The translations under genes and the position numbers were made by a program. The notes beneath the pieces were generated by a model. It saw only the letters and a program-made list of their open reading frames with translations, was not told the DNA's origin and ran no database searches. From Marasmius tenuissimus (lineage: Eukaryota > Basidiomycota > Agaricomycetes > Agaricales > Marasmiaceae), in NCBI GenBank assembly GCA_029532415.1, contig JAQOTA010000048.1, forward strand, positions 794,001-858,000: DNA of 64,000 nucleotides, written 5' to 3'. Positions 25,137 to 37,912 of the stretch are shown here, in pieces; positions within the stretch are counted from its first letter, which is position 1, and each line of letters begins with the position of its first letter.

Positions 25137-26514
25137 TGTCCTTGTAGACGCCCTTCAGGACCGCTGTTCTCTACGGCCTCGTTTCTCACCATCCTACCAC
25201 TACGGACGATCAGAGTATGTTCAATCTTGGCGTCCACGTTAATGAACTGGGAAGACCACCCGATGCTTCACCATTCAGCCTTCAAACATCACCTTACGCG
25301 CCTAAGCCGCACTTTCAGTCACCACCGTCGGTATTGACGACAACGGGGTGGTAGGTCGAAGCCACGGCCGCAGTGATTTCTAGGGCGATGCGGACTCGAC
25401 CTGCTATGGATGCTCTGAGTCAATGGACACTGGCCGCAATCATCAAATCAAAGGCTGGCGATTTTAGCAAAAAGTTCAACGGACTCGTCGACTCAGTGCT
25501 TTCGCCTCGGTACCCGAAACATGACGACCGAAACTGACTAACATCACACCAGTCTTCGAGAGATACTTTTCCCGCGAGCCTGAAACTTCTGCAGTGGCTT
25601 GCGTCCCGAAACATTGATCTCTGAGTCGGCACGCCGACACACCACCGCTGCTGGGATCTAGTATTCTCCCTTCCCAGCGGCCCCAGGCCGGGGATCTGCC
25701 GCACCACCTCACGGGCTCCACGGTTTAAAAACCACGGCAGCAGTCGTTGAGCGCAACATTCTCGCTCGCGAGTTGCAGGCCTCCCGACGTTTCTTGGACC
25801 ACGCAACGTAATGTCCGCTCGTACCACTGTGACTGTCGTACCGATGTTAAACAATTCAGATATGTCTCGCAGTATGCCTACTATATCTCATTCCAGACCG
25901 CGAGGGATAAACGCTTCAGTGCTCATCCGTCCATATCAGGAGCCGAAGCTCTTTTTCAGAGGTCGACTCGTACTTGACGTCTCACATATTTACAAGAAAA
26001 CTACCCTTTCATCTGTGCTACATGCAAGCCACCGAGGACGTCGCTCCCAGGTTGTGGTCTCCCAGTCCTGGGAGGTGGCGGTAAGGCTGGTGAATTTCAA
26101 AATCGAAGTACATATACGAAATGACAGTCGGTTTTTTTTGTATGACGGTTGACCGTATGTAGTGCCAAGGAGAACAAGGGAATAATAGCGGAGTTACACC
26201 GAAACTGAATTCTTTCAATGGGGGATTGTCCCCACGACACCTGGACTCGAAGAGACGGGAAGGTATGTTAATCAGTGTGCGAAGGTTATCACCAGAGAAT
26301 CCCAAACCAGGAACCTTACTCTGGACTACAACAGCTTTGGCTTTCTAAATCTGACCCGCCGCCCGTACGGCGCTTTGACCTTTTAATTCCTAGATGTCGG
26401 AAGAATGGGAGATAGTCCTTCTCCTTTGTTCGCCACAACGTTATAGTCAGTACTTTTGCGGAGCGAGACTTCATTGATCGGTAGATAGAATTTGCTGCTC
26501 TAGGCATTGCCAAG

Positions 26515-27577
26515 CTACAGGACTTTCAGTGAATAGTCGTCTTCCCGGTCGGCGGTCTTCATTCTTCGATCCATCTCCTTCAGCATGTCTTGTAGCTCCG
26601 GATAGGCTCTAATACGCGTGGTCATCTGTGGATGAGAAGATGACGGCTTTGGTAAGGTAGAGGCGAACGGGCGACGTGGGACAGCCGTTTTTGCTGCAGT
26701 CAACGCCCCTCCAGCTCCCTCCAGGTCCTCACTGATGATTAGGCACTCTGATTAACGCTCGCATAGATCACAACGAGATAGGAAGGATAAGCGAAGAATT
26801 GATCATTAAAACCCATTTGTACCTCAGATTCACGATTCCCGACATCAACCTTTCGACGGTCCATAGACATCATGGACTCGGAGAGGGCCTAGAGCAACCG
26901 ACGACCTTCCTCGTATTCCCTCGACATCCCGACCGGGGCTTTTGCCAGGATTGCGAGCAGGGCCAAGATGAGCGATTTGGTAATTTCTCGAATAGAAGAT
27001 ACTCTCCTGTGTATTCAAAGCCATTCCGGCCGTCGAAGCCTTCGCAACCAGTGGTGTCACCTTTGTAGTTGTCTTCGAGACGGGGATTTCAGTCAGGGTC
27101 GGGTGAGAGCGTTTTCTTCATCTCGCGAAAGGATGTTTTAGAGTGCTCAGCCGCCATTAAGGGCGACGCGTAAAACTCCTGTTCCTGTTGGCCCAAGTCC
27201 TCGTGTCGTTTGGGATACTAGGTTTTGTGAGTTTCATGTTGAGAGTGTTATCGATCGTGAGCTCAGAATGTGTATACGCCCGGATGGAACCTCTGAAATG
27301 GGCTTCGAGCGGGCGAAGGGCTGAGCTGGCTTCGACTGCGGTTTCGGAGGTGATTCTGGGGGTAAACGATCCTCGGTTTCCTTCGTCTTGGAGAATACTG
27401 AGGAGTAGCTACTTTGGTCTCGACACGTGGATTGAAACTGATAAGGGTGATAGTGGGATGACCCGAACGTCGAGGTGCCATTCCATTGGTGAAGGTAGTC
27501 TTTGAGATAAGATGTATTATAGAGATCCAGCTATTATGTGTACAGCCCATGCGTTTCCTGAGATTGAGCAGGTTCAT
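26515..27577 (-). pseudogene. Possible decayed or unmodelled gene
   Basis: Several minus-strand stretches look coding: a Pro/Lys-rich piece around 27290-27370 (PPKPQSKPAQPFARSKP), a middle piece around 26860-27060, and a last piece at 26515-26730 ending YPELQDMLKEMDRRMKTADR, which looks helical. I could not join them into one frame with good splice sites, and stops intervene. Either a pseudogene or an expressed gene whose exons I cannot place. Confidence 0.25.
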
Positions 27578-28259
27578 GGTTTCATGTCGTGTGCAAGTGA
27601 AGAAGGTTCAAACCAACCTTCAGGCATTCAATAGGACCCTACCAGAACTATAAACGGAAACTCCTGTAGGATCCGCGTTCAGATCGGGCAGTCTTCGTGC
27701 TCTTCCAATCCGTTGAATGGTGAATTGGGTACCAAAGGGCGACGGTATCATTCAGCTACCGTCCTCCCTCAACGCTCCAAAGCCATTCGAAGAAGGGTGA
27801 TTTCGCGATCAACACATGTGTTGAACGTTTTCCCCCAGACCAAGGTGCTCACCTGAACAAGAATCTGTCAAGGGCGCCCGTGGGGTTTTATAGTTGAATA
27901 CCCTGTGTAACATCATAACATGTCGATCTTCTGTTTTCCCAGGTTTTCCTATTGAGCTGGTGAATTTGAAAGAAGCCGATGACTTCAGTCCTTTGGTTAG
28001 AGTTTCTTCCAAGGGAATGAGAGGAGCAAGCAGGGCTTGAGGCCATTGCCCAATGCCCAACGCTGAGCGCTAGTTATGGGCCTCGGGCGTTGCTAGCGAC
28101 AAGATAAATGCAATCTAAGCGCAGGCCCAATTCAGCCGCTCGCGAAAGCTATAAATGATTTTACGTCACCTAATGAGGTATAGGAGAAAATCGGGATCTA
28201 TCTCTAGCACTCCTTCTATGTAAATGATACATTCTCTTTCATTTCTTTCTTCAACCACC

Positions 28260-31068
28260 ATGTCCCAGCCCATTTTCGCCACAAATCATGTTCAAAATAA
28301 CCCTCCGTTCAGCATAGCCCAAGCAGTGTCCAATTTACAGTCAACTGCACACTCATTTCACACTTCTACAACGAGCTCTTCCCCAAATGCCCGTGCTTCA
28401 ACCTCGAGAACCACTTTCAAAGCCCCGGCTCACAAGCATGCTCATCATCTTCATTCGATTCCTCCAAGGGAGAAGAGTACTAGGACGCTCATTATTGATC
28501 ATATGCTTTGGGTGCATGGTACGCTTGTCTTGTGCAATTCACAAGCGTCGATCGATACTGAATACCCTCGGTTCACTGTCTTCAGGGAGGACTCGGTTTG
28601 CACAGGCGAGGGCTGAGCTGGGCATGACGGATCGTACAGGTGGTCCTTCTTCCTCTAACTATCAGCATCGGCATCGACCGGAAAACTATGAGGAAGAAGA
28701 TGAGATCGAGAGTGATGGCGAGGACGTCGACGTCCTGAAAGCCAGGAGCTCTCCTCACGATGAAGAGGAAGAGACCAGACTTCGAAGACAAGATTTATCG
28801 CTAGCGAGAAACCTACGGCTTCGGGCGGAGGGCTTGGAAAAGGTTGTAACATCGATGCTCATGCAATTACCACCCGTGAACCCAATCAATGAGGATGACC
28901 TGGAAGTATCGACGACATCTCCCAAGGCAGGGTCTAGTTCGTCGACTTTGCGAGCTCAGCATCCCCATACGCTACCCAATGGTGTGCGATTACGGCTAGC
29001 ATTGGCCACAGTTGTAAACGATCTCTTCGCTCGACAGACTCCCCCTCGACCGTTTAGGTACAAACGCCAGAACTCGACCAGCTCACTGGCAGCGAGCCGC
29101 GAGTCTGGTTCTCATACGGTATCCACCCCTTCTGCCGAGGACGGTTCATCCCCCTCGCTGCTCCCTCCCGCACTTTTATTCCTTTCTCCCGTATCTGCAT
29201 ATTCACCATCGGATCTTGAAGCCACTCTTACCGCCAACGTGAGTTTCACATCCATTCATTCATGAGTTCTTCGATGACTAATAACCCCTACCCACAGGCT
29301 CATTCACCAAACGAATTCCGCATTCCAAAACATCCGCTGAAACCGAATGCTCGAGCACGCACGCTTTACAAATCGGGTGCTGATCCCGAGACGGCAAACT
29401 CACCACCCGGTCTTCGTTGCCCAAGACATCTCCACACTAGTTGTGAGATCTGCGTCGAGGCTAAATCTAACTTACGTCCTCTGACCGGTGCAGCTTCGGG
29501 ACGATCTAATTCTAGTGCGATGGGACCTCCTACTACGACTTTTATCAACGGAAATGGATCAACGTGGAACTCATGGAAGGGTACTCCGATCGGCATCGCG
29601 CCAGATGGAGGAGGCGTTACTGGGTGGCAGGATGGGGTTGGGATTGGCTCTGGCCTACTGCGACCGGGGATGCATGGGACTGTGTTGAGGAGAAAAACGC
29701 CAGATGATGGGGATGGGGATGGGGACGGTGATCCAGGTGGAGGAGCGAAGAGTACGAAGCTGGTGGAGCTGATACCGCGGTTCCTGAGGCTGACTGCGTT
29801 GGTTGCCGCAGAGCTTGGAAGGGAGGTGAGAGAGGCACGAGAGGTTGAGGGTGCGTTGGTAGATGGTTCGGACTCGGAGTCAGAAGATGAAGACGAGGGC
29901 GACGGTGACGATAGTGGTGGCGTTAACGTTAGCGGTACGCAGGGGCTCGAAGGCACCACCAAAGGTGGCGATACGCCATCGTCAGCTTCACGCCCGCATC
30001 ACATTAATCGATTCTACCTTCATGCCCTCAAGCCATCCAAGGAATGGTATCTATTACTTGCGGGGCTGCTCACGCGTGCTGCATTACAGGGATACCTGAG
30101 TGCTGGCTGGAGGGGCTCAGATGCGGTCCAGTGTCTGATGACTGTTGGACTGGGCTTGGGGTCAAAGACAGATGCGCACGATCCCGACGAGGACTGGGAG
30201 GAGTTTGAGCCTGACGAGCTACCTAGCCTCTTTGATGCGGTTCGTATGTTGTTTCCAACCGGGACGTCAAGGACACACGCCGTGGAGGAGTATGAGGCCG
30301 AGATGGACGAGCGGTCACGAAAGGTACCATTTTCTGTTTTCTCCTTTGTGACACCGTCTCATCATAAACCCCAGTTCTATGACATACCGGGCTCGACACC
30401 GGACCTATCGACTCATATGGAGGATCTTGCATGGCAGTATCCTGCTGAAGCTGTGGAACGCGCCGCAATACGATTCTGTGAAGCCGTATCGAAATGGCGG
30501 GGAAAGCCCGAGTTAGAAACAGTAAGCTCCAGGAATCCTAATTCCGCTCTTTATTCATGCTCCGGTTCCGTTCATTCATTCACAGTACAAAAAGAAACCT
30601 TTACATAGTAAACCCTCCGGGACAGGTCCCGACGAACTCACCATGTCCATCGAATCTCTCGTCCACTCGAATCCGTCATCACCATCAGGGCCTCATTTGG
30701 CGCAGGGGAGGAACAGCCGGCATAAGCCCATTATTGAGCTTTACTTCCTCCAACCAACGGACGCAGATCACCATCTCAGCTCGCCGTTACAATCGCCGTT
30801 GGTCCGCCATTCTCAGCCTCAACTCTCGTCCCGAATCATTGGAACGAGTCCTATGTCACAAGCCCGACCCTCAGTCCAGCCACAGTCACAATCTCCATTG
30901 CAACAGATTCCGCAGGGAATGATGCCGTCCATGATAATGGGTACTACGCCGGCTAGTTGGGGATGGAATACCGATCTCCGAAGTGCAGGAACATGGACGC
31001 GAGGATCAAAGAGACCTAACGCCGAGGAGGACAGAGGCGACTCCTCGAAGAGGTTTCGTGAAAGCTGA
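28260..31068 (+). CDS. Conserved-looking 855-residue orphan protein
   Basis: Five exons, 28260-28518, 28586-29238, 29298-30323, 30375-30521 and 30586-31068, all in phase. The ATG chosen (MSQPIFATNHV) has a strong CCACC context; an in-frame ATG 36 bases upstream is the alternative. Near residues 80-105 the spliced sequence reads DHMLWVHGRTRFAQARAELGM, the most conserved-looking part, followed by an acidic stretch. Further on come a Cys/His cluster (CPRHLHTSCEICVEAK), a Gly/Asp-rich loop from a GATGGG-like repeat, a helical block (KLVELIPRFLRLTALVAAEL) and a folded-looking block around YLHALKPSKEWYLLLAGLLTRA. The C-terminus is Ser/Pro/Gln-rich and ends in a basic, acidic-mixed tail (KRPNAEEDRGDSSKRF). 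No known domain recognised; function unknown. Probably nuclear or cytoplasmic, as no signal peptide is seen. Confidence 0.8.
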
Positions 31069-31777
31069 ACGTGTCTTCGTCTTCCTTCGTTTCACTCGTT
31101 CGTCGCTTTATCCTTATTGTCTTATGTTGTCGTTGTCATCAGTGTCATGTTTTGTGTTCAAGGACGTCCGGGATTTGAGGTCAAGCTGTATCATGTATCA
31201 TACCTACAACTTTTTTGTTTCTTCGTTGCCCTTCACCCCCCATATTTTTGAGGGCTTGCATGTTCATGCTCACGTTCATGTTCGATCGATCCTTTCTCTT
31301 CTTTTCTCGTTATCCCGTTTCGCCATCATGATCCCCACCATCATTGACATTTTCAATCAGTCAACGCAAGCTGTATTTCTTCCCCCCCCCCTCCCCGTCT
31401 CCTTCGCAATCGCATTCGCTGTGTATCTTGAGATCTAGTATACCTATTTTATGGCACCTATAACATAACTTATTCTTATTTTCGTTTGGAAATATAGTTC
31501 AATCTGGGTTCTGAGTCGAATTTACAAGCTCGGAGGTTGGCGTACCAAAGCCTCCCAGTGGGCTCTTTCTTGTCACGATTGCACTGGTCGACAGTGGTCT
31601 TTCCAAGTAGCGGAGCAACGCGCGTTGCCTTATTCTGTGCCTTTCTGTTCGTCTGGTCTCTGGACCGGCTCGGAGGTCCCGGAGATTGAGACCATGTCGA
31701 TCACGTGTCACATAACCGCGACGCGCGCGCGCTGTTCCTTGTTTGTCTTCCAACGTTTCAACGTTTCAACTCTCACC

Positions 31778-32480
31778 ATGACCACAACCAAGCTGATCGA
31801 CTTATCCAACTCTGTGCCTGATATCCTAGAGTATAAAAATACGAAACATCTAGTAACAAAATTTCTCACACCGATTTGGACACTTATCGAGCAGTCGTAC
31901 CTTTGAAAAGATTTGAGAGCAATTTAACTTACCGCTGTGAGGCTCATGCGATGCCTGAGAACAACGGGACCTCTCGTCGCCGCCGGTCAATATTTCAATG
32001 CCAACTCAGTCGACCATGCGGAGATACATCACAAGCAAGTCTTGGAACCTGCCGAACGTAATACCCCGCACCGTCAGTTACCGTCATCTCAATCTATACT
32101 CGTAACACTGCCCTACTGACGCTGGATTCAGCTCCTTGATTCAACTCCTTGACCTCAAGAGACGCGGTAATAGGGTAAGGAAACCCAAGGAGATCCATGA
32201 ATTGTTTCAAACTCTCAACCATCACTGGGACCACCAGGTCTCGGTATGCCAGTCGGCCTGAACACGAACATTGGTAACCAAACTATCGGAGGCCCGGGGA
32301 ATCATTGAGCAATATGTGGAGGCCATCAAGCAGGATACGCCGATCATCATTCAGGATGTAAAGACCGTCAAGCGGGACGTAGAGATCATCAAACGTTCTA
32401 TGAGCGCCGCAAAGCACAACATGGGCACCCTTTATGAACGTATGAAAAGCACACGAACGTCGATCTCGATTCTCAAGTAA
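31778..32480 (+). pseudogene. Possible remnant with coiled-coil tail
   Basis: Starts with ATG at 31778 (MTTTKLIDLSNSVPDIL) and stops after about 40 codons. Later pieces in other frames look related to one protein: LKRRGNRVRKPKEIHELF near 32155-32210 and an Ile/Lys/Glu-rich helix at 32271-32480 (KTVKRDVEIIKRSM and similar heptads). Stops and frame changes separate them and no clean introns are apparent. Most likely a decayed gene. Confidence 0.3.
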
Positions 32481-35400
32481 TTTGGAAGCATCAATATATG
32501 GACGAGGTCATGTCCTTGATGATTACGCTAACTCCCTCAAAGAACGCTTGGGCTGTGGGTCTGGTTCTCAACCGCCATTATGGTGTCTCACCTGAATAAC
32601 TAGGGCGTCTTTGTATTTGTGTGACTCTGTCAAAAACTATCGGAATGTGGCGCTAAGTCGAGGAACAAATTAGGGCAAAGCAACGCATGGTAAGAGCTCT
32701 TCATTGCTCAAGCACTCAGCGACTTCATGACCTTTCGGAGCAGCGAGGAGGTGTAAAGTCACATACTTAGTAACAAGAAACAAGAAACAAGAAAAAATTG
32801 GCTGACTACGCTACAACTATAGCTCGGGTAACCTACACTAAAGTAAACTACCTCGCCAGCTCGTTTCGCTATGTATTATACGGTAATCAAAAATTGGAAA
32901 TAAGGATTAGAGAACAGTCATAGTAGTCGAAGCCGAAATGCTGAAACCTGCGCTGGTGGCTCCGTTCCTATATGCCGTGGTAAGTACATCCCTATTATTG
33001 TCTTTGACTAAAGCCGAGCTAATATGCATGTATGTTATCGTCTTTCAAGCAACTTTCTCGGATTCTACCACAGCGATGCTTTGAAAAAGAAAGGGTGAGG
33101 GTACTAGTACCAGCAGTCACACTAGCGATGACTCTGAATGGATGGATTCTCTTGCCGGCTGCTTCGAGTGTCGGGGGTCTTCTCGATCTAACAGGAAAGA
33201 GACCCCAACACACTGACCGACACTGTGGTCCAGCAGCTAATGGAAGTAAATCATTCTCTGTAGGGCGGGAAGGATCAATGACGGGAGACCTGTGTCTATC
33301 CTCTGCTACGATGTCGATCTGAAGCCAGATATCAACAGGCTAGAATCGTCAGTGTCGTCACGGTCGGTGTGCACTGAGTGGGAAAGGCAGATACAATTTT
33401 AGGACATAGAAGGCTTCTCCTCCGAAATGATGTATCACCATATCGGTCGAACGGAGAATATGGTGTCCGTTCGCGCCACCATCATAAACAACTCAACTAA
33501 CTGTGCCCAGCGGCCCGACAAACTTACATTCTTGTACCCTTAGAGCCTTTTAAAAATAATTGCCACAAAGCCACGTGGGACTCGTGTGCGTCCGAAAACC
33601 CTGAGATAGTACATACACGGCGACCTTTCAGTGAGCGGACAATGGGGTGACAGCAGGCACATTGATACCGATCGTGAGCCATCCATGAAGAGACCCTTCC
33701 TTTCCACTCCACCGCCTTCGAAATCGAGCCGATAACATGATCGTACTTGTGGGCTTTCCCTATCACTCATTCCTGAGGGTACCAAGCTCGGTGATAATAC
33801 AACTTGCGCGAAACGCTAGACCTCCATATACCTCATGAGAACCTTCATTAGATCGCAGTATTTGATCGTCGCCGACTCTAGCCCTACTGTAATGCATCAG
33901 ACCATTATACGAGCACGTTTATGTGTGATATGTCGTCTGTAATGCTCTCAAGGAGTCGCATAAGACTCTGAGGAGGCCTAGAGCTGGGAAGATAGAGGTG
34001 GGAACCACGACCGCTACTTCCAAAATGACGAAGCTGTTCTCATGTCCACCGGAAGGTATGGGATGTGCCGTCCCAGCTAACATGTTCTTGGAATTCCAGC
34101 GGGTCATCTTGAGCCCAACTAGGCCATGGGCTTGTGATTCTGGCTGGTGACCACTCAGACAAGGGATGGAGTCTGTGATGGAAAGTTGTATATCCGATAT
34201 CGTGCCTGTCGTACCTCTTCAGCTCACTTCTATTGTTATCCGTTGCCCGCGTACCCCATTCTCTTACTCCCGCAGCCTGATTTGGGTGTTTATCGTTACT
34301 CCCTCACCGTCAAGGTCAATCCCCGCAGCTCTAGCAAACTCTAGCAGCATGTCTCAGGCATGTTGCAAGCCACATGGTACTTTATGGCACATACACTTAC
34401 TACTCTCTTCTTTATGCCGCTGCTACCGTTGTATTGGATTCCCACTTCAGATAGACCGCCATCATGACGACTCGACACTGACTCTTATTGATCTCCGCTA
34501 GCTCTATTTTCGTCGCTTTCATCATTGAGTCGCACGTCTGGCCTTGTGAATTGGTCTACACAAGCTACAGCTCAGAGGAGAAGTCCTGTAGCGCACAACC
34601 ACGCGGAGTCAATACGGCGGATTCCACATGAGAGAAGTGGAAGACTGAGTGATCCCCGCGAACAACGGTGAATACAGTCGTGCTTCGATTGAGGCCTGAC
34701 ACGGTGCAGCAAGGCCTTTGCGACCGGCATTTAACTTAGCTACCGGCTATCGGGGTTTGCCGATCCAACATCCAACTTATGTGGCGCACCTACCGGGGAG
34801 GAGAAATCGACGACTCAGCGCTCATCGGCGAGCCCCGCTTCTGTCAAGAAGTCGAAGTGGCATTTTACAGGGAAGAAAGATGCAAAAACAACGAGGCGGT
34901 CTCGCGTCTCCGTTATTCACCGCGGAGTAGTGAGTTGGGGTGGGTAAACGGATGGACCGAAGATCTCCGTTTTTAATCTTCCAGGAGCCACGATTCACGA
35001 ATGAGTTCTGAAACTCATGATCCCCATCTTTCCCCTTTTAAGGCCATTCTTCGGGACCAGCCCTGCCACTGTGTCATCTTTTAGCTCCCAAAAAAAGAAA
35101 CTATCTACATACCCAACCTTACAACTTCGTCGCGTTTGTTCCTCAGACCATTTTCATACAGATTGAAGTCTATCCTTGGTGGAGATTGCTCGCGATCAAG
35201 AATTCAGATAACCCGGCGGCATGATATTCAAATATGCAGGTTGAATAGCATCACCTTGATGGCAGTTTCATTGCACCTACCCTGGCACAAGCTTCAGAGC
35301 TGCCAGGTAGCTGTCAAGCTCCGCCCTTGAAAATAAACCCTCCGTTGCAACAGAGCCTGTCATTTATTATTATGAGGATAGGGAAAACGGGTTAACGGAC

Positions 35401-35680
35401 AACGGACGGGTTTAGTGGCTGCAAGCGCCGTCAATGATCAGTGATCGTAACTAATGAGTATGTCGTCCAGGCCGAATCGACACAGCATGATCAACCAGCG
35501 CTTGGATGGAAAGGGCTGAGCCGGTTTGTGGATGTTTTGGTGGCTTGGACTCATACAAACTCGGAGTTTTGAAGATTTAACTCAGTGAACTACAAGGAGT
35601 CGGGCCCAAACCAGCAACACAGTCGCCCCCAAGTCCTCACTCCAAGCTCTGCCTTCTGCTTTGCTGGAAAGTATTTTCTG

Positions 35681-35743
35681 GTACGTTTTTGAGATGCCCT
35701 CCTGCTTCGACACTTCAGACTAATGCTCGTTTTCACCTTATAG
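35681..35743 (+). other. 5'-UTR intron of ZF6
   Basis: GTACGT donor and a pyrimidine-rich acceptor ending TTATAG, 63 bases, four bases before the ZF6 ATG. Supports the start at 35748. Confidence 0.55.
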
Positions 35744-35747
35744 CCCA

Positions 35748-36561
35748 ATGTCACTGAACTCTAACCGGCGTGGCAGAACACCACAGTCGGATATGAGTTT
35801 GCCGACCCCAGAGCCGCGACAGTCAACGCCTTCGACATACTCCTCCGCCTACTATACTACGAGGACAACGACCGACTACTCTAGCATTGGCGCGGGGAGC
35901 TTTGGGAGTATGCGGTGAGTCATACATCTACTTCGTTGATCGGGGACGGTGTTCGACAGGGTCAGACAACCTAACAGGTCCCAGGCTGAGCCACCGCTCT
36001 ATTGCAATCACTCGAGCTATTCTCACCATTCAAAAGACGTTCAATATTCCCTCCCAACACCCGCGAACAACACCTTCGGTGATCACTCAACATATGTTCG
36101 TGAGGTCACATCCAATCCCATCAACTTCGAATCGTCCCACCCTCATCTCAGTGAACAAGTCCATCAGTTTCTCCCATGTGACCTCCAGACTTCTTGCTGG
36201 GTCCCGCCCGCAGATGCGTCGCCATCAAGCGTACCGGATGTCTGTCGAACTCAAGTTGGATCCCCAGCACACACCCGAGTGTCACTCGGCAATCGGAAGA
36301 AAGAACCGATATATTTCTGCGACGTTAGTGGCTGCGAGTCCCAAGGTTTCACAGCAAGGCACAACCTTAACTGTGAGAGATCTTGACTTCTTGACGAGCC
36401 AAGCTTCTTTTGACCTTCTTTCCCCCACATCTATAGATCATAAACGGGCGCATCGGGGTGTCAGACCGTACAAATGTTCGAGGTGTCACAAGACATTCAC
36501 TGCGCAGGCTGACCTTTCACGACATCTGAAGAATAAGAAGCCCTGTTTGAAGGCCCGATAG
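35748..36561 (+). CDS. ZF6: two-finger zinc-finger protein on the opposite strand
   Basis: Three exons, 35748-35914, 35960-36372 and 36437-36561, giving 234 residues. It is the only family member on the plus strand. The N-terminus is Ser/Thr/Tyr-rich (MSLNSNRRGRTPQSDMSL at the start). Finger 1 is CDVSGCESQGFTARHNLNY then HKRAH, that is CX4CX13HX3H, one residue longer than in most paralogs; the phase-1 family intron splits the codon before the first His. The linker RGVRPYK leads into finger 2, CSRCHKTFTAQADLSRH, followed by LKNKKPC (HX6C). The extra finger-1 residue and the KKPC ending link it to ZF8 and ZF9. Likely a nuclear DNA-binding protein. Confidence 0.85.
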
Positions 36562-37912
36562 AGACGATGTGTGTTGGGCATTTTTTTGGAATATATGTAC
36601 TACGATCGTTTTAATAGATGGAAGGACGGTACGAGACGGCGGCAACCTGAGATAAGAATTGGCCCATCTTTGATCACATTCTGGCTACAAGTTAGTGCGT
36701 TCATAGTCAATGGCTCCTCGCCCGGTCTTTTGTGTTGGAGCTTGGCGCTGCAAAAGGTCCGAAGGCGAGGGTTCCAATATTCGGAAGTTCTGCACAGCAT
36801 TCCCGTGGTGGTTTCAAGTTTGTGTTCGAGGAGAAGGCAGAGAATGACGAGCCCCAGACGCTGGAGATGATAGCATCCGTGGTGTCCAGTGCCAGTCGTG
36901 TAGGATTCAGATCATGACGATTCACACAATGTGTATGGCATTGACGGTGGAAGCTCGGGAGTTTACCCTGACCAGACCTCGAATTTCTCCGGACGGCGAG
37001 AGTCTGAAGGATCCGGAGTATTACTATACGTAAAGACGCGCACTTCGTGCATGTTCAAAGAGCGCATTCCATAGGACAGCACTATTGCGACTCCAGGCTG
37101 GACTTGAAGCACTCATGGTCAGGTCTGCCGGCGCCACCCAACAGTATGTGAGCTCTTCAATCTGATGGATCCTGCAGTTTGCACAGGTCAACTCGCCAAA
37201 TATGACAGTTCCCAGTCTATCGCACTCACACAGCCAAGCCTGAGCTAAGAATTTGCGGTGGGCTCTCGGATCCGGGTCCTTGTCAGTTCTATCAAGCTAG
37301 AAACTCAATCATGGATGTTAGCGCGACCGAAGACCTCAAATGAAAGCTCAGCTAGCCAGCCCTGTAGCCCTGTGATGATGAAGGATGATTATCCATGTCC
37401 GTTCCAGTATCTTTGGTGACCGAATCGAATTCTATCTGATATTTAGGTTAGCAAATGATTTGATGAGAATGTCGAGACGGAAAAAAACACATACAGATGT
37501 GACAGAACCATCGATCTGTCCATGTCAATAATTCATATCCCGCTCCAGTTGTCCCTTAACGCATACTCTGAGAGCTCTTCTATGACCATTCGGTGCACTG
37601 CCAGTCATGGAGCACGACTTGGTCGTGTTTTGGGTCAGAAAATGCAAGCATCCGAATTGTCAAGAACGTGCGGGTGAGATTGGACCTAACCCTAAACCAC
37701 GTCTACTTGCTCACTCCCCATCACATCTCACCATCAGCATCGGTCCTATCCATGTTATACCCCGCCAACTTGATCTTCGCATTGCTAGAAATCAGCTAGA
37801 AGTCGATATTGTCACATTCGAATAGGCAGTGAACCATCACAACAGGCGAGATACACCACGAAGCACGGTCGAAGGCGGAGAAGCTCGAAGAAGTCTCGAC
37901 GAACCAAGAAAA
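36562..37912. other. Spacer between ZF6 and the 1459-residue gene
   Basis: Short overlapping frames only. A plus-strand frame at 37593-37825 ends just before a possible acceptor (CGAATAG) upstream of the next gene and may be leader sequence. Confidence 0.45.

Larger units (their letters stand above)
24001..28259. other. Gene-poor region with decayed coding traces
   Basis: About 4.3 kb with no complete gene. Two traces are listed separately: a plus-strand signal-peptide frame near 24945 and a minus-strand set of open pieces at 26515-27577. The frame at 25420-25854 (minus) has no recognisable feature. Confidence 0.45.
31069..35747. other. Gene-poor region of 4.7 kb
   Basis: The 3' flank of the 855-residue gene (to about 31450) is pyrimidine-rich with a C9 run near 31383. 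Beyond it no complete gene was found. A coding-like trace at 31778-32480 is listed separately. 32500-35600 contains only short unconvincing frames. Confidence 0.45.
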
